Shown piece by piece: positions 51,499-62,493 of a stretch of 64,000 nt of DNA. Origin of the DNA: Palleronia marisminoris (GTDB lineage Bacteria > Pseudomonadota > Alphaproteobacteria > Rhodobacterales > Rhodobacteraceae); NCBI RefSeq assembly GCF_900172315.1, contig NZ_FWFV01000002.1, forward strand, positions 1-64,000, in the 5' to 3' direction. The stretch's first letter is position 1; each line of letters begins with the position of its first letter. The notes beneath the pieces were generated by a model that did no database searches, was not told where the DNA came from, and worked only from the letters and a program-made list of their open reading frames with translations. The position numbers were made by a program, and so were the translations under genes.

Positions 51499-52662
51499 TC
51501 AGCGCCGACCGCGCAGGATGTCGCGGATCTCCCCCTGCGGACGGGTGCGAGTGAAGGCCAGCAGCATCCCGACCGAGATGCCCATGGCGATCAGCGACGA
51601 CCCCCCGTAGCTGACGAAGGGCAGCGTCATGCCCTTGGCCGGCAAGAGGCGCACCGCGACCCCCATGTTGATCATCGCCTGAACCCCGAAGGTGCAGGCA
51701 AGGCCAGTGCCCGCAAGGCGCAGGAACGGATCGCGTTCGCGCATCAGCCGCACCAGCGAGCGGGCCACGATGATCGCATAGAGCGCAATGATGAACAGGA
51801 CGAGAACAAGCCCGTATTCCTCGGCCGCCACGGCGATGATGAAGTCGGTATGCGCGTCGGGCAGCCACTGCTTGACCTGCCCCTCGCCGACGCCGACGCC
51901 CAGCAGGCCGCCTTCCTGGATCGCGTTGGCGGCATAGCCAAGCTGCGTGCGCGGGTCGAGGTCCGGTGACAGGAAGCCGTCGATGCGGCGGGCGAAGTGC
52001 TCGGAATTGGCATAGGCGAAGCTGCCTCCCGCCAGCACCGCGCCGCCCAGCGTCAGAAGCAGGAACAGTGGCGCGCCGGCCACGAAGTACATCACGCCCC
52101 ACGAGAACAGCACAAGGCAGGACTGACCGAAATCGGGCTGCAGGGCGAGGAAGACGACGATCGTCATGCACAGGACGAAGCTCATCATCTTGCCCGGCGG
52201 GCCGTTCAGGTCCTGGCTGGCCGCGATCATCCAGGCGGCCACGACGATGAAGCCGGGCTTGAGGAATTCGGACGGCTGAAGCGAGCCGAAGCCCAGCGAG
52301 TACCACCGGACGGCGCCCTTGCCGAAATCGGTGCCGAAGAAGGGCAGGCCCATGACCGCGACGAACGAGATCAGGAATCCGATCACCGCGAGGCGCCGCA
52401 CCAGCCGGGGCGACATCATCGTCGTCACGAACATCGCGACCAGTGCGAGACTGCCGAAGAAGCCCTGCCGGATCACGTAGTAGAACGGCTCGAACCCGTT
52501 GCGCGCGGCCAGGGGGGGCGAGGCGGCGAGGCCCAGCAGGATGCCGGTGCCGAACAACAGGATCACGCAGGACAGCGACCACTTGTCGATGGTGCGCCAC
52601 CATTTCGGAAGAATCGGCTCGCCAGGCGCCGCCGGCGCCGCGCCAAAGACCATCTCGGTCAT
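51499..52662 (-). CDS. ftsW: SEDS-family peptidoglycan glycosyltransferase FtsW
   Basis: Septal glycan polymerase that works with FtsI. The 387-aa product from ATG 52662 has about ten membrane helices. Characteristic segments are GSLQPSEFLKPGFIVVAAW near residue 128, LQPDFGQSCLVLF near 170 with the catalytic-type Asp, and LPFVSYGGSSLIAMGISVGMLL near 345. murG lies 95 bases downstream; an opposite-strand flavoprotein gene lies upstream. Confidence 0.94.
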   Translation of the reverse strand: MTEMVFGAAPAAPGEPILPKWWRTIDKWSLSCVILLFGTGILLGLAASPPLAARNGFEPFYYVIRQGFFGSLALVAMFVTTMMSPRLVRRLAVIGFLISFVAVMGLPFFGTDFGKGAVRWYSLGFGSLQPSEFLKPGFIVVAAWMIAASQDLNGPPGKMMSFVLCMTIVVFLALQPDFGQSCLVLFSWGVMYFVAGAPLFLLLTLGGAVLAGGSFAYANSEHFARRIDGFLSPDLDPRTQLGYAANAIQEGGLLGVGVGEGQVKQWLPDAHTDFIIAVAAEEYGLVLVLFIIALYAIIVARSLVRLMRERDPFLRLAGTGLACTFGVQAMINMGVAVRLLPAKGMTLPFVSYGGSSLIAMGISVGMLLAFTRTRPQGEIRDILRGRR

Positions 52663-52793
52663 GGGAATACTGCCTCTGCCTCTGGTCGCCCGGTTGTCCG
52701 GGTCTGACCCGCAGGCTAGCGCGCCTGCGGTCATATTGCCAGTTCGAATACACCCGCTTGCGCTTGCGATGCAGCCGCGCCACGAGGGGCGCC

Positions 52794-53972
52794 ATGGATG
52801 TGAGAACCCTGGTCCTCGGCGCGGGCGCCGCCGGCATGATGTGCGCCGCTCATGCGGGTTCGGACGTGCTGATCGTCGACCACGCAAAGGCCCCGGGCGA
52901 GAAGATCCGCATCTCGGGCGGGGGGCGGTGCAACTTCACCAACATGGGCGTCGAGCCCGAGCGGTTCCTGTCCCGCAATCCCCACTTCGCCAAGTCCGCG
53001 CTGACCCGTTACACCCAGTGGGATTTCCTGGGGCTGGTCCAGAAGCACGGCATCGCGTGGCACGAAAAGACGCTGGGGCAACTGTTCTGCGACGGCAAGG
53101 CCACCCAGATCATCGAGATGCTGCGGGCCGAGATGGGGAACGCGCGGCTGTGGCTATCGACCTCGGTGGACGAGGTCACCCACGACGGCGCACGGTTCCG
53201 GGTCCGCCTGACGCGCGAGGGGCGGACGGTCGAGGTGACGGCGCACAACCTGGTGCTGGCGACGGGCGGGCTCTCGATCCCGAAGATGGGGGCGACCGGC
53301 CTCGCCTATCGGATCGCGCGGCAGTTCGGCCATGTGCTGGTCGAGACGCGGCCCGGTCTGGTGCCCTTCACCTTCAGCGGCGCCGTGCTGGAGCGCTTGC
53401 AGGCTTTGGCAGGGGTGGCGACGCCGGCGCGGATCTCGGCCGGGGGCACGGCGTTCGACGAGGCGCTGCTGTTTACCCATCGCGGGCTGTCGGGGCCAGC
53501 GGTCCTGCAAGCGTCGAGCTACTGGACCGAGGGCGAGGCGGTTGCGCTCGACCTCGACCCCCGCGGCACCTTGCTGGAGGCGCTGAAGGCCGCGCGGAGC
53601 CGAGAGGGGCGCAAAGCCCCGGCTACCCACCTGGCGGCCCACCTGCCCCAGCGGCTTGCGGGCGCGCTGATTCCGGACGGAGTGCCCTCGCGTCTGGCAG
53701 ATTGCTCGGACGCGGTGCTGGAGGGGATCGTCGGCGGCATCCGCGAGTGGCGGCTGACCCCGGCGGGCACCGAGGGCTATCGCACGGCAGAGGTCACCCT
53801 GGGCGGCATCGGCACCGAAGGATTGTCATCCAAGACGATGGAGAGCCGCCACCTGCCCGGCCTCTTCGCCATCGGCGAGGCAGTGGACGTGACCGGCTGG
53901 CTCGGCGGCTACAACTTCCAGTGGGCCTGGTCCTCGGGCTGGGCCGCGGGCACCGCGATTGCGGCGCGCTGA
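52794..53972 (+). CDS. HI0933/BaiN-family FAD-dependent oxidoreductase
   Basis: A 392-aa flavoprotein with the N-terminal dinucleotide fold VLGAGAAGMMCAAHAG, the family block GEKIRISGGGRCNFTN near residue 40, LVLATGGLSIPKMG near 160, and the C-terminal FAD-closing motif LFAIGEAVDVTGWLGGYNFQ near 362. GAGGGG precedes the ATG at 52794. The reaction is unknown. It is the only plus-strand gene inside the dcw cluster, divergent from ftsW and ending 5 bases from the murD stop. Confidence 0.9.
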   Translation: MDVRTLVLGAGAAGMMCAAHAGSDVLIVDHAKAPGEKIRISGGGRCNFTNMGVEPERFLSRNPHFAKSALTRYTQWDFLGLVQKHGIAWHEKTLGQLFCDGKATQIIEMLRAEMGNARLWLSTSVDEVTHDGARFRVRLTREGRTVEVTAHNLVLATGGLSIPKMGATGLAYRIARQFGHVLVETRPGLVPFTFSGAVLERLQALAGVATPARISAGGTAFDEALLFTHRGLSGPAVLQASSYWTEGEAVALDLDPRGTLLEALKAARSREGRKAPATHLAAHLPQRLAGALIPDGVPSRLADCSDAVLEGIVGGIREWRLTPAGTEGYRTAEVTLGGIGTEGLSSKTMESRHLPGLFAIGEAVDVTGWLGGYNFQWAWSSGWAAGTAIAAR

Positions 53973-53977
53973 TCCGG

Positions 53978-55357
53978 TCAGGGAAGCTCCGTCACCAGCC
54001 GCTTGAAGTCCTCGCCCCGCTTTTCGAAGTCGGGATACTGGTCGAAGCTTGCCGCGGCGGGTGCCAGGAGGACCGTCTCGCCGGGCTCGGCCTCGGCCGC
54101 CGCACGGTCCACGGCGGTGGCCATGTCCTCGCAGATCTCCACCGGGATCGAGGTCAGCTGCACCGCGAACTCACGCGCCGAATGGCCGATCAGGTAGGCC
54201 TTGGTCACGCTGCCCAGATAGGGTTCGAGCGCGGCCACCCCGCCCTCTTTCCCAAGCCCCCCGACGATCCAGCGGATCCGCTCGAACGCCTGCAGCGCCT
54301 TGGCCGCGGCATCGACGTTGGTCGCCTTGCTGTCGTTGACGAAACGGACGCCGTTCCGCTCGGCCACCAGCTCGGACCGGTGCGGCAAGCCGCCGAAACT
54401 GTGGAAGGCGGCCTCGATGACCTTCGGGCTCAGCCCCAGGGCGCGGGCCGCCGCATAGGCCGCGCAGCCGTTCTGGTGGTTGTGGCTGCCGGGAAGCCCC
54501 TTCACGGCGCGCAGGTCGATGCTGCCGACCTGCCGGCCCTTGCGCCATTCGGCCAGGTGGCCCTTGCGCGCCACGACGGACCAACCCGGCCCCGGGAGGC
54601 GCCGTTCGACACTGACGCGGATCACCCGGTCGTCGCCCGCGCCTTCGGACATCTGCCCGGCCAGGAACTGTCCCTCGATCTCATCCACGCCGATCACGGC
54701 GCGGTCCGGCCCGCCCTCGGAGAACAGGCGCCGCTTCGCCGCGTAGTATCCGCCCATCCCGCCGTGGCGGTCCAGATGATCGGGCGAGAGGTTGGTAAAC
54801 ACCGCGACGTCGGGCGTCAGCGCGCGCGCCAGCTCGGTCTGATACGACGACAGTTCGAGCACGACCACGTCGCCCTCGCCCGGCAGGTCGATATCCAGCA
54901 CGCCGCGCCCGATATTGCCCGCCAGCTGCACGGGCCTCCCGGCCTCTTGCAGGATGTGCGCGATCAGCGCCGAGGTGGTAGACTTCCCGTTCGAGCCAGT
55001 GACCGCCACGACCTTCGGCAACCCCTCGACCCCGACCGAGCGGAAGAACAGCCCGATGTCGTTGTCCACCGGCACGCTTGCGGCAAGCGCCGCCGCCACG
55101 ACCGGGTGCGGCCGGGGGTAAAGGTGGGGGATGCCGGGCGAGACGATCAACTCGGCCACGCCCTCGAACGCGCCGGATCGGGTCAGGTCCGTCGTCTCGA
55201 ACCCCTCGCCCTCGGCCCGCGCGCGCCCCTCGGCGCCGTCGTCCCAGCAGACGGGCGTGCCGCCCCCGGCGCGGATGGCCCGTGCCGCCGAGATGCCGGA
55301 TCGACCCAACCCCAGCACGGCGATGCTGCGCCCTTCGACTCCGGTGACCGGGATCAT
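53978..55357 (-). CDS. murD: UDP-N-acetylmuramoylalanine-D-glutamate ligase
   Basis: Adds D-Glu to the stem peptide. The 459-aa protein has the N-terminal [15 protein letters not shown], the ATP site [16 protein letters not shown] near residue 117, LSSYQTEL and [11 protein letters not shown] near 165-195, and [20 protein letters not shown] near 300. GGGAGAG precedes the ATG. It follows mraY and converges on the flavoprotein gene. Confidence 0.95.
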   Translation of the reverse strand: MIPVTGVEGRSIAVLGLGRSGISAARAIRAGGGTPVCWDDGAEGRARAEGEGFETTDLTRSGAFEGVAELIVSPGIPHLYPRPHPVVAAALAASVPVDNDIGLFFRSVGVEGLPKVVAVTGSNGKSTTSALIAHILQEAGRPVQLAGNIGRGVLDIDLPGEGDVVVLELSSYQTELARALTPDVAVFTNLSPDHLDRHGGMGGYYAAKRRLFSEGGPDRAVIGVDEIEGQFLAGQMSEGAGDDRVIRVSVERRLPGPGWSVVARKGHLAEWRKGRQVGSIDLRAVKGLPGSHNHQNGCAAYAAARALGLSPKVIEAAFHSFGGLPHRSELVAERNGVRFVNDSKATNVDAAAKALQAFERIRWIVGGLGKEGGVAALEPYLGSVTKAYLIGHSAREFAVQLTSIPVEICEDMATAVDRAAAEAEPGETVLLAPAAASFDQYPDFEKRGEDFKRLVTELP

Positions 55358-55397
55358 GCGGCGCTCTCCCGTCGTTGGTTGCGGCCCGACACCTGGA

Positions 55398-56483
<1,086 letters not shown>

Positions 56484-57899
56484 TCAGCGCGCCTCTGCTG
56501 CGGGTCGGCGGTCGCGATGGCCCAATTCGCGGATCGCGTCAACGAGAAGCGCCGCCTTTGAACTTTTCGACCCTTTGACGAGCACGATGTCGCCGGAATG
56601 GACGAGGGTGGCGATCTCGGCCGCCAGCTCTTCGGCAGTCTCGGCCCAGTGGCCGCGCCGGTCGGAAGGCAGCGCCTCGTGCAGCGCGCGCATCAGCGGG
56701 CCGGCCGTGTGAACCTGTGCCAGGCGGTTCATCCCGGAATGGTCGGCAAGGCTCTTGTGCAGGCTGCGCGCCTCGGGGCCGAGTTCCAGCATGTCGGTCA
56801 GGATCGCGATGCGCCGGCCGCCCTTCTCGGGCTCGGCCGCGGCGATCCGGTCGAGTGCTGCGGCCATCGAGGCGGGGTTGGCGTTGAAAGCGTCGTCGAT
56901 CAGCGTCAGGCTGCGCCCTTCCACCGCGTCGAGTGTCACCGTCTCGCGCGCGCCGCGCCCCGCTGGGGGCTGCCACGCCGAGATCGCCTGCGCGGTCACA
57001 TCCGGATCGGCCCCCAGCGGCTTGGCAGCCAGGATGATCGAGGCCGCGTTCAGCGCCAGGTGCCGCCCCGGTGCCGAGATGCGATAGAGGATGTCGTAAT
57101 CTTCGTGGTTGGCCCGCACGATAGTCGCCTCGTCGGCGAGCGTAACGTCGCGAATGTGCAAATCCGCGCTGTCGGTCAGGCCGAAGGTCATCCCCGAATC
57201 TCCGGCCGCCGCGGTCAGGATCGGGGTCGTGGGAAGGTCGGCGTTGTAGATCGCGACTCCGCCGGATTCGAGTCCTTCGAAGATCGACGCCTTCTCGGCC
57301 GCGATCCCCTCGAGGTTCCCGAACGCTTCCAGATGCGCGGCGGCGACCGTGGTGACGATCGCCACGTGCGGGCGCGCGAGGCGAGACAGCGGTGCGATTT
57401 CGCCGGCGTGGCTCATGCCGATCTCGACGATCAGCAGTTCCGTTTCGGGCGGGGTGCGCGCGAGCGTCAGCGGCACGCCCCAATGATTGTTGTAGCTGGC
57501 GACGGCCGCTTCGGTGCGACGCTGCCCCGAGAAGGCAACCCGCGCCATTTCCTTGGTCGTCGTCTTGCCCACCGACCCGGTGATCGCGAGCACCCGGCCC
57601 TGCAACCTGTCGCGCGCAAAACGGCCGAGACCTTCCAGCGCGGTCTGCACGTCGTCCACGATCAGCAACGGCGCATCTTCGCTCACGCCCTCGGGGAGTC
57701 GCGAGACGAGCGCGGCGGCGGCCCCCTTCGCCAGCGCCTGCGCGACGAATTCGTGCCCGTCCCGCGCTGCCGTCAGGGCGACGAACAGGTCGCCCGGGGC
57801 CAGCGTTCGGGTGTCGATCGACACGCCATCCGCCGCCCATTCGGTCGTGGCGCACCCGCCCGTCGCACGGGCGGCATCGGCAGAGGTCCAGAGACTCAT
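56484..57899 (-). CDS. murF: UDP-N-acetylmuramoyl-tripeptide-D-alanyl-D-alanine ligase
   Basis: Adds D-Ala-D-Ala, the product of ddl, to the stem peptide. The 471-aa protein has VSIDTRTLAPGDLFVAL near residue 26, ATP site TGSVGKTTTKE near 107, NNHWGVPLTLA near 140, and IDDAFNANPASM near 337. It overlaps murE by four bases. Confidence 0.95.
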   Translation of the reverse strand: MSLWTSADAARATGGCATTEWAADGVSIDTRTLAPGDLFVALTAARDGHEFVAQALAKGAAAALVSRLPEGVSEDAPLLIVDDVQTALEGLGRFARDRLQGRVLAITGSVGKTTTKEMARVAFSGQRRTEAAVASYNNHWGVPLTLARTPPETELLIVEIGMSHAGEIAPLSRLARPHVAIVTTVAAAHLEAFGNLEGIAAEKASIFEGLESGGVAIYNADLPTTPILTAAAGDSGMTFGLTDSADLHIRDVTLADEATIVRANHEDYDILYRISAPGRHLALNAASIILAAKPLGADPDVTAQAISAWQPPAGRGARETVTLDAVEGRSLTLIDDAFNANPASMAAALDRIAAAEPEKGGRRIAILTDMLELGPEARSLHKSLADHSGMNRLAQVHTAGPLMRALHEALPSDRRGHWAETAEELAAEIATLVHSGDIVLVKGSKSSKAALLVDAIRELGHRDRRPAAEAR

Positions 57900-59380
57900 G
57901 CGAACCGACCGTCGAGGGCTGCGACGGCGACGCTCGCCTGTTCGGCATCGTCGAAGGGATAGACCGTGTCGCCGACGATCTGGCCGGTCTCGTGCCCCTT
58001 GCCCGCGATCAGAAGGGCGTCGCCGTCTTCCAGCATGTCGACGGCGCGCAGGATCGCCTCGGCGCGGTCGCCGATCTCGATGGCTTCGGGATCGGCGGCG
58101 AGGATTTCCGCGCGGATCGAGGCAGGCTCTTCCGAGCGGGGATTGTCGTCGGTCACGATCCGCACGTCCGCATGGTCGCGCGCCGCCGTCCCCATCAGGG
58201 GGCGCTTGCCGCGGTCGCGGTCACCACCCGCGCCATAGACGACGACGAGTCGGCCCATGGTGTGGGGGCGCAACGCCTTCAGCGCGGTCTCGAGCGCGGC
58301 GGGGGTGTGGGCATAGTCGACGAACACGGCTGCCCCGCTTCCACGCGTGGCGGCAAGCTGCATCCGCCCGCGCACCGTGGAGAGCTGGGGCAAGACCTCG
58401 AACACGTCACGCGGTTCGCTGCCGCTGGCGATGGCGAGGCCCGCTGCCAGAAGGACGTTCTCGGCCTGGAACCCGCCGATCAGGCCAAGGCGGACCTGCC
58501 GTGGCTCGGCATTCCAGGCGAAGCGCAGATGCTGACCCGTGGGGTCGAACCGCTGGGCGATGATGCGCAGCGCCGCGTCGGGGCGCCGGCCGACGGTCAG
58601 GGAGTCCTGCCCGCGCGCCTCGGCGATGGCGCGGACGGCATCGCCCTTCTCATCCTCGACGTTGATGACCGCGGTGCCGTCCTCGGGCAGGACGCGGTCG
58701 AAGAGCCCTGCCTTGGCCGCGAAATACTCCTCGAAATCGGCATGATAGTCGAGGTGATCCTGCGTGAAGTTGGTGAACCCCGCCGCGCGCAGCGTCACCC
58801 CGTCCAACCGGTACTGGTCGAGCCCGTGGGAGCTGGCCTCCATCGCGGCGTGCGTGATGCCCTCGGCCGCGGCTTCGCAGAGCACGCGGTGCAGGGTCAC
58901 CGGTTCAGGCGTGGTGTGGCGCAGGGGGGTCTCCCACGAGCCCTCGACGCCGGTCGTGCCGATATTCACCGCCCGATGGCCGAGGGCGGTCCAGATCTGG
59001 CGGGTGAAGCTGGCGACCGAAGTCTTGCCGTTGGTGCCCGTCACGGCGACCATCGTCTCGGGCTGGGTGCCGAACCAGAGCGCCGCGGCATAGGCGAGCG
59101 CCTGGCGAGGGGTCTCGGCCACCACCACCGCGACGTCGGTGCCGTCGAGCGCCGGGCGCGCGATCGCCAACCCCTCGCGGTCGGTCAGGATCGCCGTCGC
59201 GCCCATCCCGATCGCCGTCTCTACGAAGGTCGCCCCGTGCGAGCATGTCCCCGGCAGCGCGGCGAACAGGTGCCCCTCGCGAGTCTCGCGGCTATCGACC
59301 GAGATGCCGGTGATCCGGGCGTCGCGGCCGCCCTGCGCGCTGAGGCCCAGATCGGCCAATGTCCTCGTGCGGTGTGCCAT
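57896..59380 (-). CDS. murE: UDP-MurNAc-L-Ala-D-Glu-meso-diaminopimelate ligase
   Basis: Adds the third stem residue. The 494-aa protein has ISVDSRETREGHLFAALPG, ATP site TGTNGKTSVASF near residue 115, and ASSHGLDQYR and NFTQDHLDYH near 182-208. The DNPRSEEP motif near 412 selects meso-diaminopimelate over lysine. AAGGGGG precedes the ATG. Confidence 0.96.
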   Translation of the reverse strand: MAHRTRTLADLGLSAQGGRDARITGISVDSRETREGHLFAALPGTCSHGATFVETAIGMGATAILTDREGLAIARPALDGTDVAVVVAETPRQALAYAAALWFGTQPETMVAVTGTNGKTSVASFTRQIWTALGHRAVNIGTTGVEGSWETPLRHTTPEPVTLHRVLCEAAAEGITHAAMEASSHGLDQYRLDGVTLRAAGFTNFTQDHLDYHADFEEYFAAKAGLFDRVLPEDGTAVINVEDEKGDAVRAIAEARGQDSLTVGRRPDAALRIIAQRFDPTGQHLRFAWNAEPRQVRLGLIGGFQAENVLLAAGLAIASGSEPRDVFEVLPQLSTVRGRMQLAATRGSGAAVFVDYAHTPAALETALKALRPHTMGRLVVVYGAGGDRDRGKRPLMGTAARDHADVRIVTDDNPRSEEPASIRAEILAADPEAIEIGDRAEAILRAVDMLEDGDALLIAGKGHETGQIVGDTVYPFDDAEQASVAVAALDGRFA

Positions 59381-59392
59381 GTCGGCCCCCCT

Positions 59393-61183
59393 TCAGTTCG
59401 AGGCGGGTATTAGCGCGGATGTCTCGATGGGTTCAATGATTGGCCTGAGGCCCAGAAGCGGGGCCGTCCGCCGGATGATCTCGGCCGAGACGGGAACGGC
59501 CGTCCAGCCCGCGGTGCGGCGCGGTTCCGAGCCCGAATTGTCCGAGGCCTCGTCCAGCGACACGACCAGCACGTATTTCGGGTCCGAGGCCGGGAAGACG
59601 CTGGCGAAGGTGTTGATGTTCTTGTCCTGGTGATAGCCCCGGCCATTCTCGAGCGGCTTGTTCGCGGTGCCGGTCTTGCCTCCGACCTCGTAGCCCGGAA
59701 CGGCGCCGAAGCTGGCCGTGCCGCGCAGCACGACCTGGCGCAGCATCTCGGCCGACGCCCTGGAGACCTCGGGCCGGACGAGGCGGGGTCCGGGTTCGAC
59801 GCGGTCGCGCTTCAGCAGCGTCGGCGTCACCTTGGTGCCACCGTTCAGCAGTGACGAATAGGCTGTTGCCAAGTGCAACGGCGACGCCGCGAATCCGTGA
59901 CCGTAAGAGGCGGTGATCGTCACGATCTCGGACCAGTTCGACGGCACGAGCGGCTTGGCATAGGGCGCTTCGACCAGCTCGACCGGGGACGGGTCGAAGA
60001 CGCCGAAGCTGCGCAGGAACTCCTGCTGGCGCGCGCCGCCGATCTCGAGCGCAATGTTTCCGGTCCCGACGTTCGAGCTTTTGACGATCACGTCGGTGGC
60101 CGACAGGAGGGGGCCGTAATTCTTGCGCTCGAACTCGTGGATCGTGTGACGGCCCCACCGCAGCGGAGCGTCGGCGTCGACCATGGTGTCCGGCGTGACG
60201 AGGCCCAACTCCATCGCCTGCGCGACGGCAAGGATCTTGAAGGTCGAGCCAAGCTCGTAGACCCCCTGCACCGCCCGGTTGAAGAGTGGACTGTCCCCCG
60301 CGTCGCCCGTCGTCAAAGGGCGGGGGCGGTCGTTCGGATCGAAGTCGGGCAGCGAGACCATCGACACGATCTCGCCGGTATGGATATCCATCAAGACGCC
60401 GGCCGCGCCCTTGGCGTTCATCAGGCGCATCCCGCCGTAAAGCACCTCGCGCATGGCCGATTGCACGCTCACGTCGATGGACAGCGCCAACGGCTCTCCT
60501 GCCCGCGCCGGGTCGCGCAGCTCGGCATCCATCGCGCGTTCGATGCCGGCGACGCCAACGACCTCGGCCGAAGAGACACCCTCCTTGTCGAATCGCGCGC
60601 CGCCCAGAATATGCGCGGCCAGCTTGCCGTTCGGATAAAGGCGCATCTCGCGCGGGCCGAAGAGAAGGCCGGGATCGCCGATATCGTGAACGGCCTGGCG
60701 CTGCTCGGGGCTGACCTGCTTCTTGATCCACAGGAACTTCCGCTTGCCGGTGAAATCCTCGTAGAGCTCTTTTTCGTCCAGATCGGGGAAGATCGCCGCC
60801 AGTTCGTGCGCGGCGCGCGCCTTGTCGGTCATATGCGGCGGCTGGGCGTAGAGCGCATAGGTCGCCAGGTTCGTCGCCAGCGTCCGGCCGTGGCGGTCGA
60901 CGATGTCGGCGCGCTGCGGAACGGCTGACGAGCCCGCGACCTGGCTTCGGGGCTCGGTCGGTTCGGCCACGGCCATCATGCCCATCCGAACGCCGACCAC
61001 CGCAAAGGCGCAGAGGAAGAAGGCCGCCATCAGGACCAGCCGCCCCTCGGCCTGCCGTCGGGACTTGTCACGCATCTCGTCGTGGCGGCGGCGGCGATTC
61101 TCGCGCTCGATCACGTCCGGGTTCTCGCCCCGCTGCCGGGCTTCGATGACGCGGGCGAGCGGGCGCAGGGGGGTGCGGGTCAT
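59393..61183 (-). CDS. ftsI: Penicillin-binding protein 3, septal transpeptidase FtsI
   Basis: Class B PBP that crosslinks septal peptidoglycan with FtsW. The 596-aa product from ATG 61183 has one N-terminal membrane helix near residues 49-72, the pedestal domain, and the transpeptidase motifs STFK (Ser near residue 313), SSN in KSSNVGTGNIA near 366, and KTGT in GGKTGTANKP near 503. Its start overlaps the ftsL stop by one base. Confidence 0.95.
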   Translation of the reverse strand: MTRTPLRPLARVIEARQRGENPDVIERENRRRRHDEMRDKSRRQAEGRLVLMAAFFLCAFAVVGVRMGMMAVAEPTEPRSQVAGSSAVPQRADIVDRHGRTLATNLATYALYAQPPHMTDKARAAHELAAIFPDLDEKELYEDFTGKRKFLWIKKQVSPEQRQAVHDIGDPGLLFGPREMRLYPNGKLAAHILGGARFDKEGVSSAEVVGVAGIERAMDAELRDPARAGEPLALSIDVSVQSAMREVLYGGMRLMNAKGAAGVLMDIHTGEIVSMVSLPDFDPNDRPRPLTTGDAGDSPLFNRAVQGVYELGSTFKILAVAQAMELGLVTPDTMVDADAPLRWGRHTIHEFERKNYGPLLSATDVIVKSSNVGTGNIALEIGGARQQEFLRSFGVFDPSPVELVEAPYAKPLVPSNWSEIVTITASYGHGFAASPLHLATAYSSLLNGGTKVTPTLLKRDRVEPGPRLVRPEVSRASAEMLRQVVLRGTASFGAVPGYEVGGKTGTANKPLENGRGYHQDKNINTFASVFPASDPKYVLVVSLDEASDNSGSEPRRTAGWTAVPVSAEIIRRTAPLLGLRPIIEPIETSALIPASN

Positions 61184-61521
61184 CAGGGAAGCTCTCCCAT
61201 CAGGGGAATGATCTCGACGATGTCTTCCAGGTCGGGCGTGGGATAGGGGATCTGGTCCACGCCGGCGTAGTGGAAGGGTTGCAGCGGCAGCAGGGCCAGA
61301 CGCTCGAAGTTGAGGTCGACGAGGCCGCGCAGACGTTCGGGCCGGTTCAGGTAAGCCCACTCGGCCTTCAGGATCGCAAGCGTCTCGCGCTCGGCCCCGA
61401 TGCGGCGCTGCAGGTCGTTCACCCGGGAAAGCGATTCCTGGGTCTCGTAATTCTCGGAATAGGCCCAGAAGGCGAGGGCCATGACGGCAAGGCCCGGCAG
61501 CACAAACAGGATCGTCCGCAT
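61183..61521 (-). CDS. ftsL: Cell division protein FtsL
   Basis: A 112-aa bitopic divisome protein: one membrane helix at residues 3-20 and a periplasmic coiled coil (residues 30-65, LSRVNDLQRRIGAERETLAI region) that pairs with FtsB. The sequence WAYLNRPERLRGLVDLNF is the conserved FtsL part in alphaproteobacteria. It sits directly between rsmH and ftsI with no gap. Confidence 0.88.
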   Translation of the reverse strand: MRTILFVLPGLAVMALAFWAYSENYETQESLSRVNDLQRRIGAERETLAILKAEWAYLNRPERLRGLVDLNFERLALLPLQPFHYAGVDQIPYPTPDLEDIVEIIPLMGELP

Positions 61522-62490
61522 CTACAACACTCCGGGATCGAACTTGGGCAACCCGAGCGCCTTGCGGTCGCTGGGACCGGCCGGGGCGTCGGTGCGGCGC
61601 GCGATCCTCAGACGCGCCGAACGTGCGCGCGGATTCTGATCCACTTCGCGGTGATCCGCGACAATGCCCTTGGAGAGATCCGTGAACCGTGGCGTCTCTG
61701 CATCGGGGGCCGGGGCATAGCGGTTGCCGCCACCCCCCTTGCTGGACCGCGATTGCAGGAACCGTTTGACCACCCGATCCTCGAGCGAGTGGAAGCTGAC
61801 CACCGCCAGCCAGCCGCCGGGCTTCAGCGCACGCTCGGCCGCCTCGAGCCCGAGGGCGAGCTGCCCGAACTCGTCGTTCACGGCTATGCGCAGGCCCTGG
61901 AAGGTGCGTGTGGCGGGATTGCTCTGTCCCGGCTTGGGGCGCGGCAGGACGCGCTGGACGATCCCGGCGAGCTGCCCGGTGGTCACGATGCGACTGATCG
62001 CGCGCGCCTCGACGATGGCCTGCGCGATGCGGCGCGAGGCGCGGTCTTCGCCGTAATGGTAAATGATGTCGGCCAGCACGCCCTCGGGCGCATCGTTGAC
62101 GACGTCGGCCGCCGTCATCCCCTCGTCACCCATCCGCATGTCGAGCGGCCCGTCGCGCATGAACGAGAACCCCCGCTCGGCCTGGTCGAGCTGCATGGAT
62201 GACACCCCGAGATCCAGCACAACCCCGTCGGCCGGCGCCCCCGCCAGCGTGTCGAGGTCCGAGAACGTCCCCTGCACGAGATGAAGCGCCTCGCCATACT
62301 CATCCGCCCATTCGGCGGCCATGGCGAAAACGGTCGGATCGCGGTCGATGCCGACGACGGCGTCAGCGCCGGCGGCCAGCAGCCCGCGCGCATAGCCCCC
62401 TGCCCCGAACGTGCCGTCGATCCAGAGACCTTGGATCGGCGCGCATTCAGCTATGATCGAGGATAGAAGAACCGGGATGTGCGGCGCCAT
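61522..62490 (-). CDS. rsmH: 16S rRNA m4C1402 methyltransferase
   Basis: Methylates C1402 of 16S rRNA. The 322-aa protein begins [10 protein letters not shown], has the SAM site [14 protein letters not shown] near residue 24, [19 protein letters not shown] near 93, and the C-terminal [14 protein letters not shown] near 233. GAGGAG within the end of mraZ provides its ribosome binding site. Confidence 0.96.
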   Translation of the reverse strand: MAPHIPVLLSSIIAECAPIQGLWIDGTFGAGGYARGLLAAGADAVVGIDRDPTVFAMAAEWADEYGEALHLVQGTFSDLDTLAGAPADGVVLDLGVSSMQLDQAERGFSFMRDGPLDMRMGDEGMTAADVVNDAPEGVLADIIYHYGEDRASRRIAQAIVEARAISRIVTTGQLAGIVQRVLPRPKPGQSNPATRTFQGLRIAVNDEFGQLALGLEAAERALKPGGWLAVVSFHSLEDRVVKRFLQSRSSKGGGGNRYAPAPDAETPRFTDLSKGIVADHREVDQNPRARSARLRIARRTDAPAGPSDRKALGLPKFDPGVL

Positions 62491-62493
62491 GGA

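Noticed and set aside
53601-53625. GGGGC-GCAAA-GCCCC hairpin in the flavoprotein gene as a third copy of the palindromic repeat
   Set aside because: It lacks the CTTCATC and AAATACTCCGGGG parts shared by the two real copies; a five-base stem in GC-rich coding DNA is expected by chance.
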